This document shows, one piece after another, positions 39,497-52,360 of a stretch of DNA of 64,000 bases. The notes beneath the pieces were generated by a model, which was not told the origin of the DNA, ran no database searches, and saw nothing but the letters and a program-made list of their open reading frames with translations. The stretch comes from Amaranthus tricolor (taxonomy: Eukaryota; Streptophyta; Magnoliopsida; Caryophyllales; Amaranthaceae). Position numbers and translations under genes: made by a program. Numbering within the stretch: position 1 is the first letter of the stretch; each line of letters starts with the position of its first letter. The DNA lies in assembly GCF_026212465.1 (NCBI RefSeq), contig NC_080061.1, positions 22,148,787 to 22,212,786 of the forward strand. The letters run 5' to 3'.

Positions 39497-42400
39497 TTCA
39501 TCTAGCTGCTTCTTCTGCTCAGCCAATTCAGCTGGAGCAAAACAGTAAGGAGTTTTAGAAATAGGGGTGATATCAGAAATTAGGTCAATATGGAAGTCTA
39601 CTTCTCTTTTTGGAGGTATACCGGGTAATTCTTCAGGAAACACATCAAAATATTCTTGAACGATCGGGGTTTCTTGCAAAATAGGTTTAGGTATCTCTTC
39701 TTCAGTAGTAAAAAAACACATCAAAGTTTTTTTTAGCTTTGTTAGCACTTTCTCGCATAAAGTTGTTCAAACTTTGTTTGTTTTGCACGAAAAATGTCAC
39801 CCAACACTATTTAGTTTCTATTATGATGTTGAAATGGTTAGACTCGAAAATAGTAGTCATGTACTCGAAAATACGTGCTAAGCTACGTTTTTAATGTTTT
39901 TTATATTTTTTTGCCACTTTCTCGCATAAAGTGGTTCAAACTTGGTTTGTTTCGCACGAAACCAAGCACACAACACTATTTGGTATAAATTATTGTGTTG
40001 AAATAGTAAAAATCGATAACAACAGTCATATGCTTGAAATTACGTGCTAAGTTGCTTTTTTAAAGTTTTTTTAGCTTTCTTAGCACTTTCTCGCATAAAG
40101 TAGTTCAAACTTGGTTTGTTTGGAAACAAACAAGGCACATAACACTATTTTGTATATATTATTGTGTTAAAATGGTTGGAATCGAAAACAATAGTCATAT
40201 GCTTGAAATTACATGCTAGGATGCTTTTTTAAAGTTTTTTTATAGTTTTTTTAGCACTTTCTGGCATAAAGTTGTTCGAACTTGGTTTGTTTAGCACGAA
40301 ACATGGCACCCAACACTATTTAGTCTATATTATTGTGTTGAAATGCTTAGACTCGAAAACAATAGTCATGTACTTTAAATAACGTGCTAAGTTGCGTTCT
40401 TAATGTTTTTTATATTTTTTTGACAATTTATCGCATAAAGAGGTTCAAACTTGGTTTGTTTCGCTCGAAACATGACACACAACACTATTTGGTATAATTT
40501 ATTGTGTTGAAATGGTTGGAATCGAAAACAGTAGTGATATACTTGAAATTACGTGCTAAGGTTTTTTTTTTAGTTCTTTTTATCTTTTTTAGCACTTTCT
40601 CGCATAAAGTGGTTCAAACTTGGTTTGTTTGGGACAGAAACTTTGCACACAACACTATTTGGTTTATATTATTGTGTTAAAATGTTTTGAATTTAAAACC
40701 ATAGTCATATGCTTGAAGTTACGTGCTAAGTTGCGTTTTAAATGTTTTTTTTTATTTATTTGCACTTTTTAACATAAAGTGGTTCTAACATGGTTTGTTT
40801 GGCAAAAAGCAAGGCACACAACACTATTTAGTAAAAATTATTGTGTTGAAATGGCTTGAATCCAAAACAATTGTCATATGCTTGAAATTACGTGCTAAGT
40901 TTCTTTATTAAGGTTGTTTTTTAGCTTTTTTAGGACTTTCTCGCATAAAGTTTTTCAAACTTGTTTTGTTTTACACGAAACATGGCACCAAACACTATTT
41001 AGTTTATATTATTGTGTTGAAATTGTTAGACTTGAAAAAATAGTGATGTACTTGAAATTACGTGCTAAGTTGCGTTTTTAATGTTTTTTATACTTTTTTG
41101 TCACTTTCTCGCATAAAAAGATTCAAACTTGGTTTGTTTCGCACAAAATCTAGCACACGACACTCTTTGATATAAATTATTGTGTTGAAATGGAAAGAAT
41201 CGAAAAAAATTGTCACATGCTTGAAATTACGTCCTATATTGCTTTTGAAAATTTTTTTTAGCTTTTTTAGCACTTTCTCGCATAAAGTGGTTCAACCTTG
41301 GTTTGCTTGGCAACAAACAAGGCACACAACACTATTTGGTACATATTATTGTGTTAAAATGCTTCGAATTGAAAACAATAGTCTTATGCTTGAAATTACG
41401 TGCTATGTTGCATTTTTTATGTTTTCAATATTTTTTTGGCACTTTCACGCATAATAAGATTCAAACATGGTTTGTTCCGCACGAAACCTAGCACACAACA
41501 CTATTTGGTATAAATTATGGTGTTGAAATGGTAATAATCGAAAGCAATAGTCATATGCTGGAAATTACGTGCTAAGTTGCTTTTTAAAAATTTTTTTGGC
41601 TTTTTTAGCACTTTCTTGCATAAAGTGGTTCAAATTGGTTTGTTTGGCAACACTATTTGGTACATATTATTGTGTTAAAATGGTTAGAATTGAAAACATT
41701 AGTCATATGTTTGAATTTACGTGCGAAGTTGCTTTTTTTTCAAGTTTTTGTTAGATTTTTAAGCACTTTCTCGTATAAACTTGTTCAAACTTGGTTTATT
41801 TTGCACGAAACATGGCACCAAATACTATTTAGTATATATTATTGTCTTGAAATGATTTAACTCGAAAACAATAGTTATGTACTTGAAATTACGTGTTAAG
41901 TTGCGTTTTTAATGTTTTTTTATAGTTTTTGGCACTTTCCCGCAGAAAGTGGCTTAAACTTGGTTTGTCTAGCACGAAACTCGACGCACAACACTATTTG
42001 GTATAAATTATTGTGTTGAAATGGTTGGAATCGAAAACAATAGTCATATGCTTTAAATTACGTGTTAAGGTTCTTTTTAAATATTTTTTTGGCAACAAAC
42101 AAGGCACACAAAACTATTTGGTATATATTGTTGTGTTGAAATGGTTAGAATCGCAAACAATAGTCATGTACTTGAAATTACGTGTTAAGATGCGTTTTTA
42201 ATGTTTTAAATATTATTTTGGCAATATCTCGCATAAACTTATTCAAACTTGGTTTGTTTCGCACGAAACCAAGTACACAACACTATTTGCTATAAATTAT
42301 TGTGTAGAAATGGTTAGAATCAAAAACAATAGTCATATGCTTGAAATTACGTTCTAAGTTGCTTTTTTAAAAAATTTTTTAGCTTTTTTTATCACTCTCT

Positions 42401-43390
42401 CGAATAAAATGGTTCAAACTTGATTTGTTTGGCAACAAACAAGGTGCACAACACTATTTCGTATATATTATTGTGCTGATAATGGTTAGAATAAAAAACA
42501 ACAGTCATATGCCTTAAATTACGTGCTAAGTTGCTTTTTTCAAGTTTTATTTAAGATTTTTTAGCACTTTCTCGCATAAAGACGTTCAAACTTGGTTTGT
42601 TTTGCATGAAAAATGGCACCCAACACTATTTAGTTTATATTATTATGTTGAAATGGTTAGACTCGAAAATAATAGTCATGTACTTGAAATTACGTGCTAA
42701 GTTGCATTTTTAATGTTTTTAATTCTTTTTTTTGGCACTTTCCCGCAGAAAGTGGCTCAAACTTGGTTTGTTTTGCACGAAACTCGGCACACGATACTAT
42801 TTGGTACAAATTATTGTGTTGAAATTGTTGAAATCGAAAAAAGTAGTCATATGTTTGATATTACGTGCTATGTTACTTTTTAAATATTTTTTACTTTTTT
42901 TAGAACTTTCTCGCATAAAGTAGTTTAAACTTTGTTTTTTGACAACAAACAAGGCTAAGAACAATATTTGGTATATATTATTGTGTTGAAATAGTTGGAA
43001 TCGAAAACAATAGTCATATGCTTGAAATTACGTGTTAAGGTTCTTTTTACATATTTTTTTTGCAACAAACAAGGCACACAACACTATTTGGTATATATTA
43101 TTGTATTGAAATGGTTAGAATCGCAAACAATAGTCATGTACTTGAAATTACGTGTTAAGTTGCGTTTTTAATGTTTTAAATATTATTTTGGCAATATCAC
43201 GCATAAAATTATTCATATTTGGTTTGTTTCGCACGAAACCAAGCACACAACACTATTTGCTATAAATTATTGTGTAGAAATGGTTAGAATCAAAAACAAT
43301 AGTCATATGCTTGAAATTACGTTCTAAGTTGCTTTTTTAAAAATTTTTTTAGCTTTTTTATCACTTTCTCGAATAAAATGGTTCAAACTT
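39353..43390. repeat. Segmental duplication copy 1 (partner 48360 to ~52360)
   Basis: This holds part of the gypsy fragment plus about 3.6 kb of satellite. The offset to copy 2 is 9006-9008 bp at several points (39721/48727, 41151/50159, 42013/51021). It falls to about 8968 after a roughly 40-bp deletion in copy 2 near 51718. The left edge is sharp: copy 2 starts at GGTACATAAAC, which exists in the gypsy sequence at 39353. Confidence 0.87.
39497..39727 (-). pseudogene. Ty3/gypsy reverse-transcriptase N-terminal fragment
   Basis: The minus strand reads EYFDVFPEELPGIPPKREVD, then ISDITPISKTPYCFAPAEL and QLDELLRKGFIRPS, the classic start of gypsy reverse transcriptase. The fragment then breaks off at LP-stop-G and runs straight into integrase [13 protein letters not shown], so most of RT, RNase H and the first half of integrase are deleted. 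TGG in the second copy (48470s) is TAG here, so this copy gained a stop after the deletion. Confidence 0.88.
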
Positions 43391-44094
43391 GATTTGCTTC
43401 GCACGAAATCTAGCACACGACACTCTTTGATATAAATTATTGTGTTGAAATGGAAAGAATCGAAAAAAATTGTCATATGCTTGAAATTACGTCCAATATT
43501 GCTTTTGAAAATTTTTTTTAGCTTTTTTAGCACTTTCTCGCATAAAGTGGTTAAACCTTGGTTTGTTTGGCAACAAACAAGGCACACAACACTATTTGGT
43601 ACATATTATTGTGTTAAAATGCTTCGAATTGAAAACAATAGTCTTATGCTTGAAATTACGTGCTATGTTGCATTTTTAATGTTTTCAATATTTTTTTGGC
43701 ACTTTCACGCATAAAAAGATTCAAACATGGTTTGTTCCGCACGAAACCTAGCACATAACACGATTTGGTATAAATTATGGTGTTGAAATGGTAATAATCG
43801 AAAACAATAGTCATATGCTGGAAATTACGTGCTAAGTTGCTTTTTAAAAATTTGTTTAGCTTTTTTAGCACTTTCTTGCATAAAGTGGTTCAAACTTGGT
43901 TTGTTTGGCAACACTATTTGGTACATATTATTGTGTTAAAATGGTTAGAATTGAAAACATTAGTCATATGTTTGAATTTACGTGCTAAGTTGCTTTTTTC
44001 AAGTTTTTGTTAGATTTTTAAGCACTTTCTCGTATAAACTTGTTCAAACGTGGTTTATTTTGCACGAAACATGGCACCAAACATAAAGTTTTTT
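39728..44094. repeat. Satellite array between gypsy copy 1 and the 10-mer HOR block
   Basis: Monomers include distinctive variants such as CTAGCACACGACACTCTTTG near 41151 and 43411 (offset 2260), marking a local duplication of about 0.7 kb (41135-41850 and 43395-44090). The segment 39353 to about 43390 is collinear with 48360 to about 52360. Near 42730-43390 it contains the hybrid m2/m6 monomer (AAATAGTTGGAATCG then GTTAAGGTTC) that defines the 6-mer HOR further right. Confidence 0.88.
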
Positions 44095-47000
44095 TTTGGC
44101 ACTTTCCCGCAGAAAGTGGCTCAAACTTGGTTTGTTTCGCACAAAACTCGGCACACGATACTATTTGGTATAAATTATTGTGTTGAAATTGTTGGAATCA
44201 AAAAAAGTAGTCATATGTTTGAAATTACGTGCTAAGTTACTTTTTAAATTTTTTTTTATTTTTTTTAGACCTTTCTCGCATAAAGTAATTCAAACTTTGT
44301 TTTTTCCCAACAAACAAGGCACAGAACAATATTTGGTATATATTATTGTGTTGAAATGGTTAAAATCGAACACAATAGTCATGTACTTGAAATTACATGC
44401 TAAGTTGCGTTTTTAATGTATTTTATATTTTTTTGGCAATTTCACGCATAAAATGATTCAAACATGATTTGTTTCGCACGAAACCTAGCACACAACATTA
44501 TTTGGTATAAATTATTGTGTTGAAATGGTTAGAATCAAAAACAATAGTCACATGCTTGAAATTACGTGCTAAGTTGATTTTTAAAATTTTTTTTGGTTTT
44601 TTAGCAATTTCTTGCATAAAGTGGTTTAAATTTCGTTTGTTTGGCAACACTATTTGGTACATATTATTGTGTTAAAATGGTTAGAATGGAAAACATTATT
44701 CATATGTTTGAATTTACGTCCTAAGTTGCTTTTTTCAAGTTTTTGTTAGATTTTTTAGCACTTTCTCGTATAAAGTTGTTCAAACTTGATTTTTTTGCAC
44801 GAAACATGGCACCAAATGCTATTTAGTTTATATTATTGTGTTGAAATGGTTTGACCCGAAAAAAATAGTCATGTACTTAAAATTACGTTCTAAGTTGCGT
44901 TTTTAATGTTTTTTTATAGTTTTTGGCACTTTCCCGCAGAAAGTGGCTCAAACATGGTTCGTTTTGCAAGAAACTCGACGCACAACACTATTTGGTATAA
45001 ATTGTTGTGTTGAAATGGTTGGAATCGAAAACAATAGTCATATGCTTGAAATTACGTGTTAAGGTTGTTTTTACATATTTTTTTGGCAACAAACAAGGCA
45101 CACAACACTATTTGGTATATATTATTGTGTTGAAATGGTTAGAATCGCAAACAATAGTCATGTACTTGAAATTACGTGTTAAGTTGCGTTTTTAATGTTT
45201 TAAATATTATTTTGGCAATATCTCGCATAAAATTATTCAAACTTGATTTGTTTCGCACGAAACCAAGCACACAACACTATTTGCTATCAATTATTGTGTA
45301 GAAATGGTTAGAATCAAAAACAATAATCATATGCTTGAAATTACGCTCTAAGGTTCTATTTTAAAAACTTTTTTAGCTTTTTTATCACTTTCTCGAATCA
45401 AGTGGTTCTAACTTGATTTTTTTGGCAACAAACAAGGCGCACAACACTATTTAGTATATATTATTGTGTAGAAAAGGTTAGAATCGAAAACCACAGTCAT
45501 ATGCTTGAAATTACGTGCTAATTTGCTTTTTCAAGTTTTTAAAAGATTTTCGAGCAGTTTCTCGCATAAAGACGTTCAAACTTTGTTTGTTTTGCACGAA
45601 AAATGGCACCCAACACTATTTAGTTTATATTATTATGTTGAAATGGTTAGACTCGAAAATAATAGTCATGTACTTGAAATTACGAGCTAAGTTTCCGTTT
45701 TAATGTTTTTAATTTTTTTTTGGCACTTTCCCGCAGAAAGTGGCTCAAACTTCGTTTGTTTTGCATGATGCACGGCACACGATACTATTTGGTATAAATT
45801 ATTGTGTTGAAATTGTTGGAATCGAAAAAAGTAGTCATAGGTTTGAAATTACGTGCTAAGTTACTTTTTAAAATTTTTTTTTTTAGAACTTTCCCGCATA
45901 AAGTAATTCAAACTTTGTTTTTTCCCAACAAACAAGGCACAGAACAATATTTGGTATATATTATTGTGTTGAAATGGTTAGAATCAAACACAATAGTCAT
46001 GTACTTGAAATTACATGCTAAGTTGCGTTTTTAATGTATTTTATATTTTTTTGGCAATTTCACGCATAAAGTGATTCAAACATGATTTGTTTCGCACGAA
46101 ACCTAGCACACAACATTATTTGGTATAAATTATTGTGTTGAAATGGTTAGAATCAAAAACAATAGTCACATGCTTGAAATTACGTGCTAAGTTGCTTTTT
46201 AAAAATTTTTTTGGTTTTTTAGCAATTTCTTGCATAAAGTGGTTTAAATTTGGTTTGTTTGGCAACACTATTTGGTACATATTATTGTGTTAAAATGGTT
46301 AGAATGGAAAACATTATTCATATGTTTGAATTTACGTGCTAAGTTGCTTTTTTCAAGTTATTGTTAGATTTTTTAGCACTTTCTCGTATAAAGTTGTTCA
46401 AACTTGATTTTTTTGCACGAAACATGGCACCAAATGCTATTTAGTTTATATTATTGTGTTGAAATGGTTTGACCCGAAAAAAATAGTCATGTACTTGAAA
46501 TTACGGGCTAACTTGCGTTTTTAATGTTTTTTTATTGTTTTTGGCACTTTCCCGCAGAAAGTGGCTCAAACATGGTTCGTTTTGCTAGAAACTCGACGCA
46601 CAACACTATTTGGTATAAATTCTTGTGTTGAAATGGTTGAAATCGAAAACAATAGTCATATGCTTGAAATTACGTGTTATAGTTCTTTTTAAATATATTT
46701 TTGGCAAGAAACAAGGCACACAACACTATTTGGTATATATTATTGTGTTGAAATGGTTAGAATCGCAAACAATAGTCATGTACTTAAAATTACGTGCTAA
46801 GTTGCGTTTTTAATGTTTTAAATATTATTTTTGCAATATCTCGCGTAAAATTATTCAAACTTGGATTGTTTCGCACGAAGCCAAGCACACAACACTATTT
46901 GCTATAAATTATTGTGTAGAAATGATTAGAATCAAAAACAATAGTCATATGCTTGAAATTACGTTCTAAGTTGCTTTTTTAAAAATTTTTTTAGCTTTTT

Positions 47001-48359
47001 TATCACTTTCTCGAATAAAGTGGTTCAAACTTGATTTGTTTGGCAACAAACAAGGCGCACAACACTATTCGGTATATATTATTGTGCTGATAATGGTTAG
47101 AATCGAAAACAACAGTCATATGCTTGAAATTACGAGCTAAGTTGCTTTTTTCAAGTTTTTTAAAGATTTTTTAGCACTTTCTCGCATAAAGTCGTTCAAA
47201 CTTGCTTTGTTTTGCACGAAAAATGGTACCCAACACTATTTAGTTTATATTATTATGTTGAAACGGTTAGACTCGAAGATAATAGTCATGTACTTTAAAT
47301 TACGTGCTAAGTTGCATTTTTAATGTTTTTATATTTTTTTTGGCACTTTCCCGTAGAAAGTGGCTCAAACTTGGTTTGTTTCGCACGAAACTCGGCACAC
47401 GATACTATTTGGTATAAATTATTGTGTTGAAATTGTTGGAATCAAAAAAAGTAGTCATATGTTTGAAATTACGTGCTAAGTTACTTTTTAAAATTTTTTT
47501 TATTTTTTTTAGAACTTTCTCGCATAAAGTAATTCAAACTTTGTTTTTTCCTAACAAACAAGGCACAGAACAATATTTGGTATATATTATTGTGTTGAAA
47601 TGGTTAAAATCGAACACAATAGTCATGTACTTGAAATTACATGCTAAGTTGCGTATTTAATGTTTTTTATATTTTTTTGGCAATTTCACGCATAAAATGA
47701 TTCAAACATGATTTGTTTCGCATGAAACCTAGCACACAACATTATTTGTTATAAATTATTGTGTTGAAATGGATAGAATCAAAAACAATAGTCACATTCA
47801 AGAAATTACGTGCTAAGTTGCTTTTTAAAAATTTTTTTGGTTTTTTAGTACTTTCTTGCATAAAGTGGTTTAAATTTGGTTTGTTTGGCAACACTATTTG
47901 GTACATATTATTGTGTTAAAATGGTTAGAATGGAAAACATTACTCATATGTTTGAATTTACGTGCTAAGTTGCTTTTTTCAAGTTTTTGTTAGATTTTTT
48001 AGCACTTTCTCGTATAAAGTTGTTCAAACTTGATTTTTTTGCACGAAACATGGCACCAAATGCTATTTAGTTTATATTATTGTGTTGAAATGGTTTGACC
48101 CGAAAAAAATAGTCATGTACTTGAAATTACGTGCTAAGTTGCGTTTTTAATGTTTTTTTTTATAGTTTTTGGCACTTTCCCGCAGAAAGTGGCTCAAACA
48201 TGGTTCGTTTCGCACGAAACTCGACGCACAACACTATTTGGTATAAATTATTGTGTTGAAATGGTTGGAATCGAAAACAATAGTCATGTGCTTGAAATTA
48301 CGTGTTAAGGTTATTTTTAAATATTTTTTTGGCAACAAACAAGGCACACAACACTATTT
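44095..48359. repeat. 10-monomer higher-order repeat, 1.62-kb period, about 2.6 copies
   Basis: The marker GGCACTTTCCCG(C/T)AGAAAGTGGCTC of monomer m1 occurs at 44098, 45722 and 47342 (1624 and 1620 bp). In order the ten monomers are: m1; m2 (TTTTTTCCCAACAAACAAGG); m3 (GGCAATTTCACGCATAAAAT); m4, short (GTTTGGCAACACTATTTGG); m5 (GGCACCAAATGC); m6 (ACTCGACGCACAACAC, then GTTGGAATCG and GTTAAGGTT); m7, short, lacking the CACTTTCTCG block; m8 (GGCAATATCTCGCATAAAAT); m9 (TATCACTTTCTCGAATAAAA); m10 (GCACGAAAAATGGCACCC). The third copy is cut by gypsy copy 2. Confidence 0.88.
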
Positions 48360-48727
48360 GGTACATAAACATAGTTAGATCCGAATGCTTCTTGCAACTT
48401 TTCCCAAAATCGTGACAAAAATTTTGGGTCTCTTTCAGATACAATTGTTCTTGGTACTCCCCATGGTAAAAAACTAGGTCGAATGAAACCTTTTCGCAGC
48501 AATTCATCTAGCTGCTTCTTCCGCTCAGCCAATTCAGCTGGAGTAAAACAGTAAGAAGTTTTAGAAATAGGGGTGATATCAGAAATTAGGTCAATATGGA
48601 AGTCTACTTCTCTTTTTGGAGGTATACCGGGTAATTCTTCAGGAAACACATCAAAATATTCTTGAACGATCGGGGTTTCTTGCAAACTAGGTTTAGGTAT
48701 CTCTTCTTCAGTAGTAAAAAAACACAT
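48360..48727 (-). pseudogene. Second copy of the gypsy RT/integrase fusion fragment
   Basis: This is a copy of 39353-39721 within the segmental duplication. The minus strand reads the RT start (DVFPEELPGIPPKREVD, LLRKGFIRPS) and continues without a stop through [17 protein letters not shown] into integrase, which shows the RT-integrase deletion junction in its unmutated form. A 1-bp deletion near 48375 then shifts the frame, and the fragment stops at the satellite junction GGTACATA. It lacks the integrase C-terminus and LTR. Confidence 0.88.
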
Positions 48728-51700
48728 CAAAGTTTTTTTTAGCTTTGTTAGCACTTTCTCGCATAAAGTTGTTCAAACTTTGTTTGTTTTGCACGAAAAA
48801 TGTCACCCAAAACTATTTAGTTTCTATTATGATGTTGAAATGGTTAGACTCGAAAATAGTAGTCATGTACTCGAAATTACGTGCTAAGTTACGTTTTTAA
48901 TGTTTTTTATATTTTTTTGCCACTTTCTCGCATAAAGTGCTGCAAACTTGGTTTGTTTCGCACGAAACCAAGCACACAACACTATTTGGTATAAATTATT
49001 GTGTTGAAATAGTAAAAATCGATAACAATAGTCATATTCTTGAAATTACGTGCTAAGTTGCTTTTTTAATGTTTTTTTAGCTTTCTTAGCACTTTCTCGC
49101 ATAAAGTAGTTCAAACTTGGTTTGTTTGGAAACAAACAAGGCACATAACACTATTTTGTATATATTATTGTGTTAAAATGGTTGGAATCGAAAACAATAG
49201 TCATATGCTTGAAATTACGTGCTAGGATGCTTTTTTAAAGTTTATTTTTAGTTTTTTTAGCACTTTCTAGCATAAAGTTGTTCGAACTTGGTTTGTTTAG
49301 CACGAAACATGGCACCCAACACTATTTAGTCTATATTATTGTGTTGAAATGGTTAGACTTGAAAACAATAGTCATGTACTTTAAATAACGTGCTAAGTTG
49401 CGTTCTTAATGTTTTTTATATTTTTTTGACACTTTATCGCATAAAGAGGTTCAAACTTGGTTTGTTTCGCTCGAAACATGACACACAACACTATTTGGTA
49501 TAATTTATTGTGTTGAAATGGTTGGAATCGAAAACAATAGTGATATACTTGAAATTACGTGCTAAGGTTATTTTTTTTAGTTCTTTTTAGCTTTTTTAGC
49601 ACTTTCTCGCATAAAGTGGTTCAAACTTGGTTTGTTTGGCACAGAAACTTTGCACACAACACTATTTGGTTTATATTATTGTGTTAAAATGTTTTGAATT
49701 TAAAACCATAGTCATATGCTTGAAGTTAAGTGCTAAGTTGCAATTTTAATGTTTTTTTTTATTTTTTTTGCACTTTTTAACATAAAGTGGTTCAAACATG
49801 GTTTGTTTGGCAAAAAGCAAGGCACACAACACTATTTGGTAAAAATTATTGTGTTGAAATGGCTTGAATCCAAAACAATTGTTATATTCTTGAAATTACG
49901 TGCTAAGTTTCTTTATTAAGGTTGTTTTTTAGCTTTTTTAGCACTTTCTCGCATAAAGTTTTTCAAACTTGTTTTGTTTTACACGAAACAAGGCACCAAA
50001 CACTATTTAGTTTATATTATTGTGTTGAAATTGTTAGACTTGAAAAAATGGTGATGTACTTGAAATTACGTGCTAAGTTGCATTTTTAATGTTTTTTATA
50101 CTTTTTTGTCACTTTCTCGCATAAAAATATTCAAACTTGGTTTGTTTCGCACGAAATCTAGCACACGACACTCTTTGATATAAATTATTGTGTTGAAATG
50201 GAAAGAATCGAAAAAAATTGTCATATGCTTGAAATTACGTCCTATTTGCTTTTGAAAATTTTTTTTAGCTTTTTTAGCACTTTCTCGCATAAAGTGGTTC
50301 AACCTTGGTTTGTTTGGCAACAAACAAGGCACACAACACTATTTGGTACATATTATTGTGTTAAAATGCTTCGAATTGAAAACAATAGTCTTATGCTTAA
50401 AAATTACGTGCTATGTTGCATTTTTAATGTTTTTAATATTTTTTTGGCACTTTCACGCATAAAAAGATTCAAACATGGTTTGTTCCGCACGAAACCTAGC
50501 ACACAACACTATTTGGTATAAATTATGGTGTTGAAATGGTAATAATCGAAAACAATAGTCAGATGCTGGAAATTACGTGCTAAGTTGCTTTTTAAAATTT
50601 TTTTTGACTTTTTTAGCACTTTGTTGCATAAAGTGGTTCAAACTTGGTTTGTTTGGCAACACTATTTGGTACATATTATTGTGTTAAAATGGTTAGAATT
50701 GAAAACATTAGTCATATGTTTGAATTTACGTGCTAAGTTGCTTTTTTCAAGTTTTTGTTAGATTTTTAACCACTTTCTCGTATAAACTTGTTCAAATTTG
50801 GTTTATTTTCCACGAAACATGGCACCAAATACTATTTAGTATATATTATTGTCTTGAAATGATTTAACTCGAAAACAATAGTTATGTACTTGAAATTACG
50901 TGTTAAGTTGCGTTTTTAATGTTTTTTTTATAGTTTTTGGCACTTTCCCGCAGAAAGTGGCTTCAACTTGGTTTATCTCGCACGAAACTCGACGCACAAC
51001 ACTATTTGGTATAAATTATTGTGTTGAAATGGTTGGAATCGAAAACAATAGTCATATGCTTGAAATTACGTGTTAAAATTCTTTTTAAATATTTTTTTGG
51101 CAACAACCAATGCACACAACACTATTTGGTATATATTATTGTGTTGAAATGGTTAGAATCGCAAACAATAGTCATGTACTTGAAATTACGTGTTAAGTTG
51201 CGTTTTTAATGTTTTAAATATTATTTTGGCAATATCTCGCATAAAATTATTCAAACTTGGTTTGTTTCGCACGAAACCAAGCACACAACACTATTTGCTA
51301 TAAATTATTGTGTAGAAATGGTTAGAATCAAAAACAATAGTCATATGCTTGAAATTACGTTCTAAGTTGCTTTTTAAAAATTTTTTTTAGCTTTTTTATC
51401 ACTTTCTCGAATAAAATGGTTCAAAGTTGATTTGTTTGGCAACAAACAAGCTGCACAACACTATTTCGTATATATTATTGTGCTGATAATGGTTAGAATC
51501 AAAAACAACAGTCATATGCCTTAAATTACGTGCTAAGTTGCTTTTTTCAAGTTTTTTTAAGATTTTTTAGCACTTTCTCGCATAAAGACGTTCAAATGTG
51601 GTTTGTTTTGCACGAAAAATGGCACCCAACACTATTTAGTTTATATTATTATGTTGAAATGGTTAGACTCGAAAATAATAGTCATGTACTTGAAATTACG

Positions 51701-52360
51701 TGCAAAGTAGCCTTTTAATATTGTTTCGCACGAAACTCGGCACACGATACTATTTGGTACAAATTATTGTGTTGAAATTGATGGAATCGAAAAAAGTAGT
51801 CATATGTTTGAAATTACGTGCTAAGTTACTTTTTAAAATATTTTTTAATTTTTTTAGAACTTTCTCGCATAAAGTAGTTCAAACTTTGTTTTTTGACAAC
51901 AAACAAGGCACAGAACAATATTTGGTATATATTATTGTGTTGAAATACTTGGAATCGAAAACAATAGTCATATGCTTGAAATTACGTGTTAAGGTTCTTT
52001 TTCAATATTTTTTTTGCAACAAACAAGGCACACAACACTATTTGGTATATATTATTGTGTTGAAATGGTTAGAATCGCAAACAATAGTCATGTACTTGAA
52101 ATTACGTGTTAAGTTGCGTTTTTAATGTTTTAAATATTATTTTGGCAATATCTCGCATAAAATTATTCAAACTTGGTTTATTTCGCACGAAACCAAGCAC
52201 ACAATACTATTTGCTATAAATTATTGTGTAGAAATGGTTAGAATCAAAAACAATAGTCATATGCTTGAAATTACGTTATAAGTTGCTTTTTTAAAAATTT
52301 TTTTAGCTTTTTTATCACTTTCTCGAATAAAATGGTTCGAAGTTGATTTGTTTAGCAACA
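48360..52360. repeat. Segmental duplication copy 2 (partner 39353 to ~43390)
   Basis: This is collinear with copy 1 over about 4 kb. On its left the satellite monomer is interrupted at TTTGGTACATA, where GGTACATA is shared with the gypsy sequence, a microhomology joint. On its right it passes without a visible break into the 6-mer HOR array. Confidence 0.85.

Noticed and set aside
51700..52125. 141-codon open frame in the 6-mer HOR
   Set aside because: Same cause: three satellite monomers read through. Its length depends on a local deletion in m1.
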